NCBI GenBank assembly: GCA_963751795.1
Contig: CAVVVI010000004.1
Span: forward strand, 992,001-1,056,000
Length of the DNA: 64,000 bases
Direction of reading: 5' to 3'
Source: BOG-908 sp963751795
Lineage (GTDB): Bacteria; Pseudomonadota; Alphaproteobacteria; Acetobacterales; Acetobacteraceae
Under the pieces are notes generated by a model. The model worked only from the letters and a program-made list of their open reading frames with translations. It was not told where the DNA came from and searched no databases. Positions 51,799-60,224 of this stretch are shown here, one piece after another. A program made the position numbers and the translations under genes. Numbering within the stretch: the stretch's first letter is position 1; each line of letters starts with the position of its first letter.

Positions 51799-53238
51799 TT
51801 AAGCCGGCAAAGTAACCAAAGCCCGAGCCCCCCCACCTGGCCGGTTCCCCAAAACCACGTCGCCCCCATGCGCGCGCAGAATGTTACGCGCGATCGGCAG
51901 TCCCAGCCCCGTCCCGCCCGTCTCCCGGTTGCGGCTGTCCTCCACGCGGTAGAACGGCTCGAACACGCGCTCCAGCTCGTCGGGCGGCAGGCCCGGCCCG
52001 TCATCCTCGATGGTGATCGTGGCCAGCAAGTCGGCCGTGCTCAGGGCCACACGGGCCGCGCCGCCGTATTTCAGCGCGTTGCCGACGAGGTTCGCGAACA
52101 CGCGCTTCAGCGCCAGGATGCGGCCGTGCACGGTCAAATGGGCGGGGCCGGTGAAGGCCAGGCGGTCGGCCGCTTCGGGACGGGCGTCGGCGGCGTCGTC
52201 CAGCACGGTGCGCAGCAGGGCCACAAGGTCGAACGGCACGGCGGGCTCGGTGTCGGCGGTGTCGCGGCCGAACACCAGCGTGGCCGAAACCATGGCGTCC
52301 AGTTCGTCGAGGTCGGCCATGAATTTCGTGCGCTGCTCGTCGTCGTCGATGAACTCGGCGCGCAGTTTCAGCCGGGTGATGGGCGTGCGCAGATCGTGGC
52401 CGATCGCCGTCAGCAGGAAGGTGCGGTCCTGCACGAAGCGGCGGATGCGGCCGGCCATGGTGTTGAAGGCGACGGCCGCCCTGACGACTTCGTCCGGCCC
52501 GTGCTCGGGCAGTGGCGGGGCATTCACGTCGCGGCCCAGCCGCTCGGCGGCTTCGGCCAGCAGGGTGACGGGGCCGGTCAGGCGCCGCACGGCCCAGATC
52601 GAGAGCAGGGCGGCCGCCGCCGTCATCAGCACGAAGGCCAGCAGGAACTCGCGGCTGTGCCAGGGGCGTGGCGGCGGCAGCGTGGCGCGCAGGTTCAGCC
52701 AGCCCCAATCGGGCAGCTGCAGGCCGATGTTGATCGGGTCCGACCAGGGGGTGCCGCGGATCACCACGTCACGCGGGCGATTGGGTGCGCGCACCTGCAC
52801 CAGGCTCATGTTCACCCTGATCTGGCCGACATAGGGCGGCTCCATCGGCTCGGGCGTCACTGCCGGGCCGCCGGCGAGCGAGGCGTGCATGTTGGGCCCG
52901 AGGTCCATCTCGCGCAGCGCCGCCTCGCGCTCGCCGGGCGCGGTGCCGACCACGGTGCGGTAGATGCTCATCGAACGCATGCCCAGGGCGCGCAGGTCGG
53001 CGAAGCGCTGCAGCTGCAGCCGGTCAAAAGCGTGGATGGTGAGCCCGGCGCCCTGGACGACAACGAGGCCGAGAAGCAGCGTTAGCAGCGTGCGCCGGGC
53101 GAGGCTGTTTGGCCAGCCCGGCAGTGCCGAGAGCGGGCGCGCGGCGCGGCGCCGCAGCCCGGCCAGCGCCTCAGCTACGTTCGATATCCGCGGCCAGGAC
53201 GTAGCCGCCGCCGCGGACTGTCTTGATGAGCTGGGCAT
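51799..53238 (-). CDS. EnvZ-type sensor histidine kinase
   Basis: 479 residues. Two transmembrane helices (about 50-68 and 198-216) flank a ~130-residue periplasmic sensor, followed by HAMP (RRLTGPVTLLAEAAERLGRDV), the H-box AIGHDLRTPITRL (His281), N-box VFANLVGNALKYG and G-boxes EDDGPGLP and GGTGLGLPIA. The only ATG that includes TM1 (53236-53238) overlaps the response-regulator gene by 68 bases; a shorter start cannot be excluded. It partners the OmpR-type regulator just upstream. The signal is unknown. Confidence 0.92.
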   Translation of the reverse strand: MPSSSRQSAAAATSWPRISNVAEALAGLRRRAARPLSALPGWPNSLARRTLLTLLLGLVVVQGAGLTIHAFDRLQLQRFADLRALGMRSMSIYRTVVGTAPGEREAALREMDLGPNMHASLAGGPAVTPEPMEPPYVGQIRVNMSLVQVRAPNRPRDVVIRGTPWSDPINIGLQLPDWGWLNLRATLPPPRPWHSREFLLAFVLMTAAAALLSIWAVRRLTGPVTLLAEAAERLGRDVNAPPLPEHGPDEVVRAAVAFNTMAGRIRRFVQDRTFLLTAIGHDLRTPITRLKLRAEFIDDDEQRTKFMADLDELDAMVSATLVFGRDTADTEPAVPFDLVALLRTVLDDAADARPEAADRLAFTGPAHLTVHGRILALKRVFANLVGNALKYGGAARVALSTADLLATITIEDDGPGLPPDELERVFEPFYRVEDSRNRETGGTGLGLPIARNILRAHGGDVVLGNRPGGGARALVTLPA

Positions 53239-53890
53239 GGCGTCCGTCGTCCTCCAGCTTGCGGCGCAGCCGGCTGATGGCCACGTCGATCGCGCGGTCG
53301 AACGGGCCGGCCTGGCGGCCGCGCAGCAGATCCAGCAGCATGTCGCGCGTCAGCACGCGGTTGGCCCGCTCCACCAGCGCTACAAGCAGGTCGTACTCGC
53401 CGCCGGTCAACGCCACCTCCACACCGTCCGGGTTCAGCAGGCGGCGGCGGGCGGGTTCGAGCAGCCAGCCGCTGAAGCGGATGGAGCGCGAGGCGGGTTC
53501 GACGGATTTCTCCGCCCGCTCGGTGGTGCGGCGCAGCACCGCGCGCATGCGGGCGAGCAGTTCGCGCGGGTTGAACGGCTTGGGCACGTAGTCGTCGGCA
53601 CCGAGTTCCAGCCCGATGATGCGGTCGGTCTCCTCGCCCATGGCCGTCAGCATCACGATCGGCACGTCGGACTGGGTGCGCAGCCAGCGTGCCAGGTCCA
53701 GCCCCGTCTCGCCCGGCAGCATCAGGTCGAGCACCACCAGCTGGTAGTGGCCGAGCGGCCAGGCCCGGCGTGCCTCGCGGCCGTCGCGCACGGCGGTCAC
53801 GCGGAAGCGGTTGCGCTCCAGGAAGCGCGCCAGCAGCTCACGGATATCCCGGTCGTCATCGACGATCAGGATGTGCGGCATAGTCTCCAA
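53171..53890 (-). CDS. OmpR-family response regulator
   Basis: A 239-residue regulator with a receiver domain (acidic triad around VDDDRD 10-15, phosphoacceptor Asp55 in VLDLMLPG, and the Lys of DDYVPKPFN) and a winged-helix DNA-binding domain (ALTGGEYDLLVALVERANRVLTRDMLLDLLRGR; HAQLIKTVRGGGYVL). The TTG start (53888-53890) has AAGGA 7 bases upstream; the ATG three codons later is an alternative. It is co-transcribed with the kinase. Direct repeats in its own promoter suggest autoregulation. Confidence 0.94.
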   Translation of the reverse strand: METMPHILIVDDDRDIRELLARFLERNRFRVTAVRDGREARRAWPLGHYQLVVLDLMLPGETGLDLARWLRTQSDVPIVMLTAMGEETDRIIGLELGADDYVPKPFNPRELLARMRAVLRRTTERAEKSVEPASRSIRFSGWLLEPARRRLLNPDGVEVALTGGEYDLLVALVERANRVLTRDMLLDLLRGRQAGPFDRAIDVAISRLRRKLEDDGRHAQLIKTVRGGGYVLAADIERS

Positions 53891-53917
53891 TCGGCGGTCC
53901 TTTGTCGGCAGGGATCA

Positions 53918-53923
53918 TCAATA
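53918..53923 (-). promoter_or_regulatory. Candidate -10 box of the two-component operon
   Basis: TATTGA on the minus strand, about 28 bases before the TTG start. The -35 position (TGGTCC) is poor, which suits an activator-dependent promoter. Confidence 0.4.
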
Positions 53924-53950
53924 GCCGCTTCGGGGAGGCGGACCACCCCT

Positions 53951-53970
53951 CGTTTCACTCCGTTTCATTT
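53951..53970 (-). promoter_or_regulatory. Tandem 10-bp-spaced direct repeat, OmpR-type half-sites
   Basis: On the plus strand CGTTTCA occurs at 53951-53957 and again at 53961-53967, exactly 10 bases apart (minus strand TGAAACG). OmpR-family dimers bind such head-to-tail repeats. The position is about -40 to -60 relative to the predicted start of the regulator's transcript. Confidence 0.5.
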
Positions 53971-54032
53971 GCCGGATCGGGCGATGGGCGGGCCGGCTCG
54001 CGGCCGCGGCGCCGCTACGGTAGAAAGCAGCC

Positions 54033-54674
54033 GTGAACATCCCCCTGCCGCCCGCCCACGCCCGTGCCGGACTCGACTGGCTGGCTGGCGCCGATCCGGA
54101 CCTCGCGCGCATCGAGGCCGAAGCCGGGCCGCTGCCCTGGCGGGTGCGCGAGGCCGGGTTCGGCGGGCTGCTATCGGCCATCGTCGGCCAGCAGATCAGC
54201 AACCAGGCGGCGGCCGCCATCTGGCGGCGGTGCTGCGCCCTGCCCGGCTGCTTGGCGCCGGAGAGCTTCCTGCTTCTGGCCGAGGACGAACTGCGCGCGG
54301 CCGGGCTGTCGCGGCCCAAGATCAGGCATGGCCGCGCGGTGGCCGAGGCGTTCGCTAGCGGCCTGCTGGCCACCGATCGCCTGGCCGCGATGGAAGATGA
54401 GGAGGCGATCGTGGCCCTCTCCTCCGTGCGCGGCCTGGGCGTGTGGTCGGCCGAGATCTACCTGCTGTTCGCGCTGCAGCGGGCCGACGTGTTCCCGGCC
54501 GGCGACTTGGCGCTGCAGGCGGCCACGGCGCATCTGAAGGGCCTGGACGCGCGGCCGCCGCCGGCCGCCTTGCGGGCGATCGCCGCCGCCTGGCAGCCGC
54601 ACCGGGCGCTGGCGGCGCGGCTGCTGTGGCATTGGTGGCGCCATGTGACTGCCCGGCCGAGCATGGACGACTAA
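54033..54674 (+). CDS. alkA: DNA-3-methyladenine glycosylase II-like (HhH-GPD)
   Basis: A 213-residue HhH-GPD glycosylase that excises alkylated bases. The helix-hairpin-helix SVRGLGVWSAEIYLLFAL and the catalytic Asp in FPAGDLALQAA are present, with GGLLSAIVGQQISNQAA near residue 45. It lacks the N-terminal extra domain of E. coli AlkA, fitting the shorter group. The start is a GTG at 54033, without an obvious strong ribosome-binding site. Confidence 0.9.
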   Translation: MNIPLPPAHARAGLDWLAGADPDLARIEAEAGPLPWRVREAGFGGLLSAIVGQQISNQAAAAIWRRCCALPGCLAPESFLLLAEDELRAAGLSRPKIRHGRAVAEAFASGLLATDRLAAMEDEEAIVALSSVRGLGVWSAEIYLLFALQRADVFPAGDLALQAATAHLKGLDARPPPAALRAIAAAWQPHRALAARLLWHWWRHVTARPSMDD

Positions 54675-54765
54675 GGGCCGCGCTCACGGCCCAGCGCGCC
54701 TTTCGTCCGGCGCGGGCCGCCTTATCTGTGGCGTTGAATGCGGGCAGCTCCGCCACCGTGCCGCG

Positions 54766-54780
54766 CTGGTTTGTAACCAG
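54766..54780. promoter_or_regulatory. Inverted repeat CTGGTT-N3-AACCAG, candidate operator
   Basis: A perfect 6+3+6 inverted repeat lies about 50 bases before the first gene of the acyl-CoA catabolic operon. It is a candidate site for a TetR- or MerR-type regulator; no regulator gene is adjacent. Confidence 0.4.
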
Positions 54781-54828
54781 GCCAGCCCGGTGGCACATGC
54801 AATGCCTGCCGCCGGAGGAGACGCCGCC

Positions 54829-56010
54829 ATGGACAGCCTGATGCACGCCGCCCCGCCTGCCCCGTTCCAGCTCGGCGAGGAGCAGCGGGCGATCGCCGAC
54901 ATGGCGCGCGGCTTTGCCGACGAACACCTGGCCCCGCACGCGCTGCAGTGGGATGCCGAGAAGCACTTTCCGGTGGACGTGATCAAGCAGACGGCGGCGC
55001 TGGGCATGGCCGGCATCTACGTGGGCGAGCAGCACGGCGGCACCGGTCTCGGCCGGCTGGATGCCGCGCTGATCTTCGAGGCGCTGAGCACCGGCTGCCC
55101 GTCGGTGGCGGCCTACATCTCGATCCACAACATGGTCACCTGGATGGTGGACCGCTTCGCCGATGAGGCGCAGCGCGCAACCTGGGTGCCGCGCTTGTGC
55201 CGCATGGATTTGCTGGGCGCCTACTGCCTGACCGAGCCGGGATCGGGCTCGGACGCGGTGGCGCTCTCCACCCGCGCGCGGATGGATGGCGGCGACTACG
55301 TGCTGGACGGCGTCAAACAGTTCATTTCGGGCGCCGGCGCGGCCGATCTGTATCTGGTGATGGCGCGCACCGGCGGGCCGGGTGCGGCGGGTGTTTCGGC
55401 CTTCCTGATCGAGCGTGGCACGCCGGGCCTCAGCTTCGGCGCCAACGAACGCAAGATGGGCTGGAACGCGCAGCCGACGCGTCAGGTGATCATGGAAGGC
55501 GTGCGCGTGCCGGCATCCCAGCGCATCGGCGCGGAGGGTGCGGGCTTCAAGATGGCGATGGCGGGGCTCGATGGCGGGCGGCTGAATATCGCTGCGTGCT
55601 CGCTGGGCGGCGCGCAGGCGGCGTTGGAGAAGACGCTGGCGTATATGGGCGAGCGGCGCGCCTTCGGGCAGAAGCTTGCCGATTTCCAGGCGTTGCAGTT
55701 CCGGCTCGCCGATATGGGCATCACGCTGGAAGCCGCGCGCAGCCTGCTGTGGCGTGCGGCCGGCGCACTGGATGCCAAGGTCGCCAATGCGCCGATGCTG
55801 TGCGCCAGCGCCAAGCGGTTCGTCACCGATGCGGGCTTCGAGGTCGCCAACCAGGCGCTGCAGCTGCATGGCGGTTACGGCTACCTGGCCGAGTACGGCG
55901 TGGAAAAGATCGTGCGCGATCTGCGCGTGCACCAGATTCTGGAAGGCACGAACGAGATCATGCGCGTGATTGTCTCGCGCGCCATGCTGAAGGCGGCGGG
56001 GATCGCCTGA
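54829..56010 (+). CDS. Acyl-CoA dehydrogenase (isobutyryl-CoA type)
   Basis: A 393-residue FAD acyl-CoA dehydrogenase. Flavin/substrate blocks are AYCLTEPGSGSDA and FISGAGAADLYLVMART; the catalytic base is the Glu of ILEGTNEIMRVI; ERRAFGQKLADFQALQFRLADM and QLHGGYGYLAEY are canonical. ATG 54829 is chosen for the strong GGAGGAG 8 bases upstream. The following 3-hydroxyisobutyryl-CoA hydrolase suggests isobutyryl-CoA dehydrogenase of valine breakdown (inference). Confidence 0.9.
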   Translation: MDSLMHAAPPAPFQLGEEQRAIADMARGFADEHLAPHALQWDAEKHFPVDVIKQTAALGMAGIYVGEQHGGTGLGRLDAALIFEALSTGCPSVAAYISIHNMVTWMVDRFADEAQRATWVPRLCRMDLLGAYCLTEPGSGSDAVALSTRARMDGGDYVLDGVKQFISGAGAADLYLVMARTGGPGAAGVSAFLIERGTPGLSFGANERKMGWNAQPTRQVIMEGVRVPASQRIGAEGAGFKMAMAGLDGGRLNIAACSLGGAQAALEKTLAYMGERRAFGQKLADFQALQFRLADMGITLEAARSLLWRAAGALDAKVANAPMLCASAKRFVTDAGFEVANQALQLHGGYGYLAEYGVEKIVRDLRVHQILEGTNEIMRVIVSRAMLKAAGIA

Positions 56011-56011
56011 A

Positions 56012-57025
56012 ATGGGCGATGTCGATATCCGCGTTGAAGGCCACGCGGGCCGCATCACGCTGAACCGGCCGCAGGCGCTCAATGCGCTGACCCTGCCGAT
56101 GGTGCAGGCGATCGACGCGGCGCTGGCCGGCTGGGCCGACGACCCGGCAGTGGCGCTGGTGATCGTCGATGGCGCGGGGGGCCGCGCTTTATGCGCCGGC
56201 GGCGACATCCGCGTGCTGTACGAGGCGGCGCGCGCCGGCGACATGGCGGTGCCGCATGCCTTTTTCAGCGCCGAATACGCGATGAACGCGCGCATCGCCG
56301 CGTTCCCCAAGCCCTACGTGGCACTGATGGACGGGGTGGTGATGGGCGGCGGCGTCGGGCTGTCCGCCCACGGCTCGTTCCGTGTTGTGACCGAGCGCAC
56401 GCGGCTGGCGATGCCGGAGACCGGCATCGGGCTGTTTCCGGACGTAGGTGCCACCTGGCTGCTCAGCCGCAAGCTGGCCTTGGGCCTGCATCTGGCGCTG
56501 ACCGGGGCGCGGATCGGCGCCGCAGACGCCATACTGGCCGGCCTGGCCGATACCTGCACACCCAGCGCCGCCTTGCCGGCATTGGTCGAGCGCCTGTGCG
56601 CATGCGCCACGCGGGCCGAGGTGAGCGCGTGCATCGAGGCCGCCGCCGAGGCGCCGCCCGAGGAGGGTGTCGCGGCCGAGCGCGGTTGGATGGACGAGTG
56701 CTACCGCCATTCCACCGTGGAGCTGATCCTGGCGGCACTGCACGCCAGCACGCATCCGGCTGCCCACGCGGCGGCCAACGAGATCGCCGGCAAGTCGCCC
56801 AGTTCGCTGAAGGTGACGTTGCGCGCCCTGCGCGAGGCCGAGGCGATGGCCGATTTGACCGAGGCTCTGGCTCAGGAACTGGTGCTGGCGATGGGGTGCA
56901 TGCGCAGCCACGATTTCGTCGAAGGCGTGCGCGCGGCGGTGATCGACAAGGACCGCGCGCCACGATGGCAGCCCGGCCGACTGGAAGACGTGTCGGACGC
57001 CATGGTCGCCGGCTACTTCGAATGA
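56012..57025 (+). CDS. 3-hydroxyisobutyryl-CoA hydrolase
   Basis: A 337-residue crotonase-fold thioesterase of valine degradation. The long form with MPETGIGLFPDVGATWLLSR, LCAGGDIRVLYE and GGGVGLSAHGSFRVV is characteristic of the hydrolase rather than of enoyl-CoA hydratase. It starts 1 base after the dehydrogenase stop and its C-terminus ends with the MVAGYFE typical of the family. Confidence 0.92.
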   Translation: MGDVDIRVEGHAGRITLNRPQALNALTLPMVQAIDAALAGWADDPAVALVIVDGAGGRALCAGGDIRVLYEAARAGDMAVPHAFFSAEYAMNARIAAFPKPYVALMDGVVMGGGVGLSAHGSFRVVTERTRLAMPETGIGLFPDVGATWLLSRKLALGLHLALTGARIGAADAILAGLADTCTPSAALPALVERLCACATRAEVSACIEAAAEAPPEEGVAAERGWMDECYRHSTVELILAALHASTHPAAHAAANEIAGKSPSSLKVTLRALREAEAMADLTEALAQELVLAMGCMRSHDFVEGVRAAVIDKDRAPRWQPGRLEDVSDAMVAGYFE

Positions 57026-57075
57026 GCACGCCGCACTTGCTCGCCCGCCCCGTTCCGGCCGTCTGAAGGGCACTC

Positions 57076-57870
57076 ATGCACCACACGCAGATCGACGACC
57101 GCGGCGTCGCCACGCTCACGCTCGCCAACCCCGAGCGGCACAACGCTTTCGACGACGCGTTGATCGGGCAACTGACGGCCGCGCTGGTGCAGCTCGGTGC
57201 CGATAGCGGCGTGCGCGTGGTTGTCCTGGCCAGCACGGGCAAGAGCTTTTCCGCCGGCGCCGATCTCGGCTGGATGCAGCGTATGGCCACCTACACGGAG
57301 GCCGAGAACATTGCCGACGCGGCGGCGCTCGCCGGGCTGATGCGCACGCTCGATCGCCTGCCCAAGCCGACCGTGGCCGTGGTGCAGGGTGCCGCCTATG
57401 GCGGCGGCGTCGGCCTGGTGGCGTGCTGCGATGTGGCGGTTGCGGCGGAGGGCGCGCGGTTCTGCCTCAGCGAGGTGAAGCTCGGGCTGATACCGGCGGC
57501 GATCAGCCCCTTCGTCATCAACGCCATCGGCGCCCGCCAGGCCCGCCGCTATTTCACCACGGCAGAGATTTTCACCGCCGCCCGCGCGCGGGAGATCGGT
57601 CTGTTGCACGAGGTCGTGGACGCGGCCGGGCTGGAGGCGGCGCGCGACCGCGTGGTGGACGCCCTGCTGGCCGGCGCGCCGGGGGCGCAGGCAGCGGCCA
57701 AGGAGCTGGTTTTCCTCTGCGAAGGCCGCGCGCTGGACGATGCGTTGGCGGCCGAGACGGGCCGGCGGATCGCCGCGCAACGCGCCAGCGCCGAAGGGCG
57801 CGAGGGCGTGGCCGCGTTTCTTGAACGGCGCCAGCCCGCCTGGGCGGCTGCACCCAAGGCGCGCGCATGA
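57076..57870 (+). CDS. liuC: Enoyl-CoA hydratase (methylglutaconyl-CoA hydratase type)
   Basis: A 264-residue crotonase. SAGADLGWMQRMATYT is the block common in LiuC/AUH methylglutaconyl-CoA hydratases of leucine breakdown; AYGGGVGLVACCDVAVA and SEVKLGLIPAAISPFV carry the oxyanion and catalytic regions. It lies 50 bases after the hydrolase, and its stop overlaps the next ATG as ATGA. The leucine assignment is tentative, as other hydratases share these motifs. Confidence 0.85.
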   Translation: MHHTQIDDRGVATLTLANPERHNAFDDALIGQLTAALVQLGADSGVRVVVLASTGKSFSAGADLGWMQRMATYTEAENIADAAALAGLMRTLDRLPKPTVAVVQGAAYGGGVGLVACCDVAVAAEGARFCLSEVKLGLIPAAISPFVINAIGARQARRYFTTAEIFTAARAREIGLLHEVVDAAGLEAARDRVVDALLAGAPGAQAAAKELVFLCEGRALDDALAAETGRRIAAQRASAEGREGVAAFLERRQPAWAAAPKARA

Positions 57871-59633
57871 GTGCCGCGGCGCCGGCCCGGCGCGGCCCGG
57901 GATCGCTGCGGCTGCTGCTGCCCTATGTGCGGCCCTATGCCTGGCAGATCGCCGGCGCCAGCCTGTCGCTGCTGGTGGCCGCCCTGCTCGTGCTGGGGAT
58001 CGGCCAGGGGCTGCGTCATCTGATCGACAGCGGCTTCGGCAATCACAGCCCGGCCTCGCTGAACCGCGCCGCACTCGGCATGTTCGCGGTGGTGGCCGCG
58101 CTCGCGATGGCCACCTACGCGCGCTACTCGCTGATCTCGTGGCTGGGCGAGCGGGTGGGCGCCGATCTGCGGCGCGCGCTGTACGACCACGTGATCACGC
58201 TGGCGCCCGGTTTCTTCGAGACGGCACGCACCGGCGACATCCTCTCCCGCATGACGGCCGACATCAGCGTGCTGCAGACGCTGGTGGGCTCGGCCATCTC
58301 GATGTGGCTGCGCAACGCATTGATGGCGATTGGCGCCATGGCGCTGCTGGTGGCGACCAGCGCCAAGCTGGCCGCCATCGTGGTGCTGGTGGTGCCGGTG
58401 GTGGTGGTGCCGCTGATCGCGTTCGGGCGGCGGGAGAAGAAGCTTTCGCGCGTGGCGCAGGACCGCATCGGCGATCTGGGCGCCTACGCCGAGGAAACAC
58501 TGGCCGCGCTGCCGACGGTGCAGGCCTTCACGCACGAGGCGGTGGACCGCGCGCTGTTCGCCGACCGGGTGGAACAGTCGGTGACCGCCGCGGTGCGCCG
58601 CATCCGCACCCGCGCTTTGCTCATCCTTGTGGTCATCATGCTCGGCTTCGGCGCCATCACCTTCGCGCTCTGGGTGGGCGGGCAGGATGTGATCGCCGGC
58701 CGCATGACCGGCGGTGATCTCGCGGCCTTCGTGTTCTACGCCGTTATGCTCGCCGGCGCCGGCGGCACGCTGAGCGAGCTGTGGGGCGAGATGCAGCGGG
58801 CAGCCGGCGCGGCCGACCGGCTGACCGACCTGCTGGGCGAAGTGCCGGCGATCAGCGCGCCGGCCTACCCGCAGCGTTTCCCGGACGTGGCGCTAGGCAC
58901 GATCGCGCTGGAGCGCGTGACGTTCCGCTACCCCTCGCGGCCCGATGCGCCGGCGCTGGACGCCATCAGCTTCGCCGTACAACCGGGCGAGACGGTGGCG
59001 CTGGTAGGCCCCTCGGGGGCCGGCAAGACCACGGTGTTCCAGCTGCTGCTGCGCTTCTACGACGCGCAATCCGGTGCCGTGCGAATCGATGGCGTGGACG
59101 TGCGCGATGCCGATCCGGCCGTCCTGCGCGCGCGCATCGCCGTGGTGCCGCAGGATCCGGTAATTTTCAGCGCCAATGCGTGGGAAAACGTGCGCTACGG
59201 CCGGCCCGGCGCCAGCGATGCCGAAGTGCGCGCGGCGGTGCAGGCGGCGGCGGCCGACTTCCTGCTGGAGCTGCCGCAGGGGCTCGACACCTTCCTGGGC
59301 GAGAAGGGCGTGCGGCTCTCCGGCGGGCAGCGGCAACGCGTGGCCATTGCGCGCGCCATCCTGCGGCGGGCACCCATTCTGCTGCTCGACGAGGCGACCA
59401 GCGCGCTGGACGCCGAGTCCGAAGCCGCCGTGCAGCACGCGCTGACCGCGCTGGCGCATGGCTGCACGACGCTCGTGGTGGCGCATCGCCTGGCCACCAT
59501 CCGCCGTGCCGACCGCATCGTGGTGATCGAACGCGGGCGCGTGGTGGCCGAGGGCACTCACGACTCGCTGGTGCAGGATGCCGGGCTGTACGCGCGGCTG
59601 GCGCAGTTGCAGTTCGACGCCGCGCCGCAGTAG
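57867..59633 (+). CDS. ABC exporter (MsbA-like fused TMD-NBD)
   Basis: 588 residues: six transmembrane helices (about 1-310) and a nucleotide-binding domain with Walker A GPSGAGKTT, Q-loop VPQDPVIFSANAWENVRYG, signature LSGGQRQRVAIARA, Walker B ILLLDEATSALD and H-loop VAHRL. The half-transporter dimerises; lipid or peptide export is typical. Its ATG overlaps the hydratase stop (ATGA), an unexpected coupling to acyl-CoA catabolism. Confidence 0.92.
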   Translation: MSAAAPARRGPGSLRLLLPYVRPYAWQIAGASLSLLVAALLVLGIGQGLRHLIDSGFGNHSPASLNRAALGMFAVVAALAMATYARYSLISWLGERVGADLRRALYDHVITLAPGFFETARTGDILSRMTADISVLQTLVGSAISMWLRNALMAIGAMALLVATSAKLAAIVVLVVPVVVVPLIAFGRREKKLSRVAQDRIGDLGAYAEETLAALPTVQAFTHEAVDRALFADRVEQSVTAAVRRIRTRALLILVVIMLGFGAITFALWVGGQDVIAGRMTGGDLAAFVFYAVMLAGAGGTLSELWGEMQRAAGAADRLTDLLGEVPAISAPAYPQRFPDVALGTIALERVTFRYPSRPDAPALDAISFAVQPGETVALVGPSGAGKTTVFQLLLRFYDAQSGAVRIDGVDVRDADPAVLRARIAVVPQDPVIFSANAWENVRYGRPGASDAEVRAAVQAAAADFLLELPQGLDTFLGEKGVRLSGGQRQRVAIARAILRRAPILLLDEATSALDAESEAAVQHALTALAHGCTTLVVAHRLATIRRADRIVVIERGRVVAEGTHDSLVQDAGLYARLAQLQFDAAPQ

Positions 59634-59673
59634 GAACCCCGCGACCAACACGCCCGCCGGCAGCGACGGTGCC

Positions 59674-59691
59674 GCCGCAATCTTTTGCGGC
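59674..59691. terminator. Short hairpin after the ABC exporter gene
   Basis: GCCGCAA-TCTT-TTGCGGC makes a 7-bp stem with a tetraloop in the 101-base gap between the exporter and RidA genes. No T tract follows. Confidence 0.3.
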
Positions 59692-59734
59692 CGCCGGGAG
59701 TTCCGCTTCCTCCCCAACCTCAAGGACAGACAGC

Positions 59735-60202
59735 ATGAACGGCCGCATCGCCGCCCGCCTCGCCGAACTCGGCCTCACTCTGCCGCCGGCACAGCCGCCG
59801 GTGGCCACCTACGTGCCGTTCGTGGCCACCGGCGGCCTGGTCGTCGTCTCCGGCCAGCTGCCCATGGTGGCCGGCAAGCTCGGCTGGTCCGGCAAACTCG
59901 GCGGCGGCGTCAGCGACAGCGACGGCATGGCGGCGGCACGGCAATGCCTGCTCAACGTGCTGGCCCATCTCAGCGTGGCCTGCGATGGCGATTTGGACCG
60001 CGTGGCGCGCGTGGTGCGGCTGGGCGGCTTCATCGCCTGCGGGCCCGATTTCACCCGCCATGCCGCGGTGATGAACGGCGCCTCCGACCTGGCGGTGGAG
60101 ATCTTCGGCGAGGCCGGCCGCCATGCGCGCGCCACCATCGGCGTCGCATCGCTGCCGCTGGATGCGCCGGTGGAGATCGAGGGAATGTTCGAGATTGACT
60201 GA
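59735..60202 (+). CDS. RidA-family protein
   Basis: 155 residues of the RidA/YjgF fold (longer YjgH-like subgroup), a family that hydrolyses reactive enamine/imine intermediates. The core reads YVPFVATGGLVVVSGQLPMVAGKLGWSGKLGGGVS and ASLPLDAPVEIEGMFEID. The AARQCLLNVLAHL helix is typical. The classical RidA arginine position is not clearly aligned, so activity is uncertain. ATG 59735 has AAGGA upstream. The next gene follows within 25 bases. Confidence 0.88.
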   Translation: MNGRIAARLAELGLTLPPAQPPVATYVPFVATGGLVVVSGQLPMVAGKLGWSGKLGGGVSDSDGMAAARQCLLNVLAHLSVACDGDLDRVARVVRLGGFIACGPDFTRHAAVMNGASDLAVEIFGEAGRHARATIGVASLPLDAPVEIEGMFEID

Positions 60203-60224
60203 GACCGTGCGCTGCCGGGTCGCC

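Noticed and set aside
53239..53890. Histidine kinase start placed outside the response-regulator gene
   Set aside because: Starts downstream of the regulator stop would have to use non-standard codons or cut into the first transmembrane helix, so the overlapping ATG at 53238 was kept.
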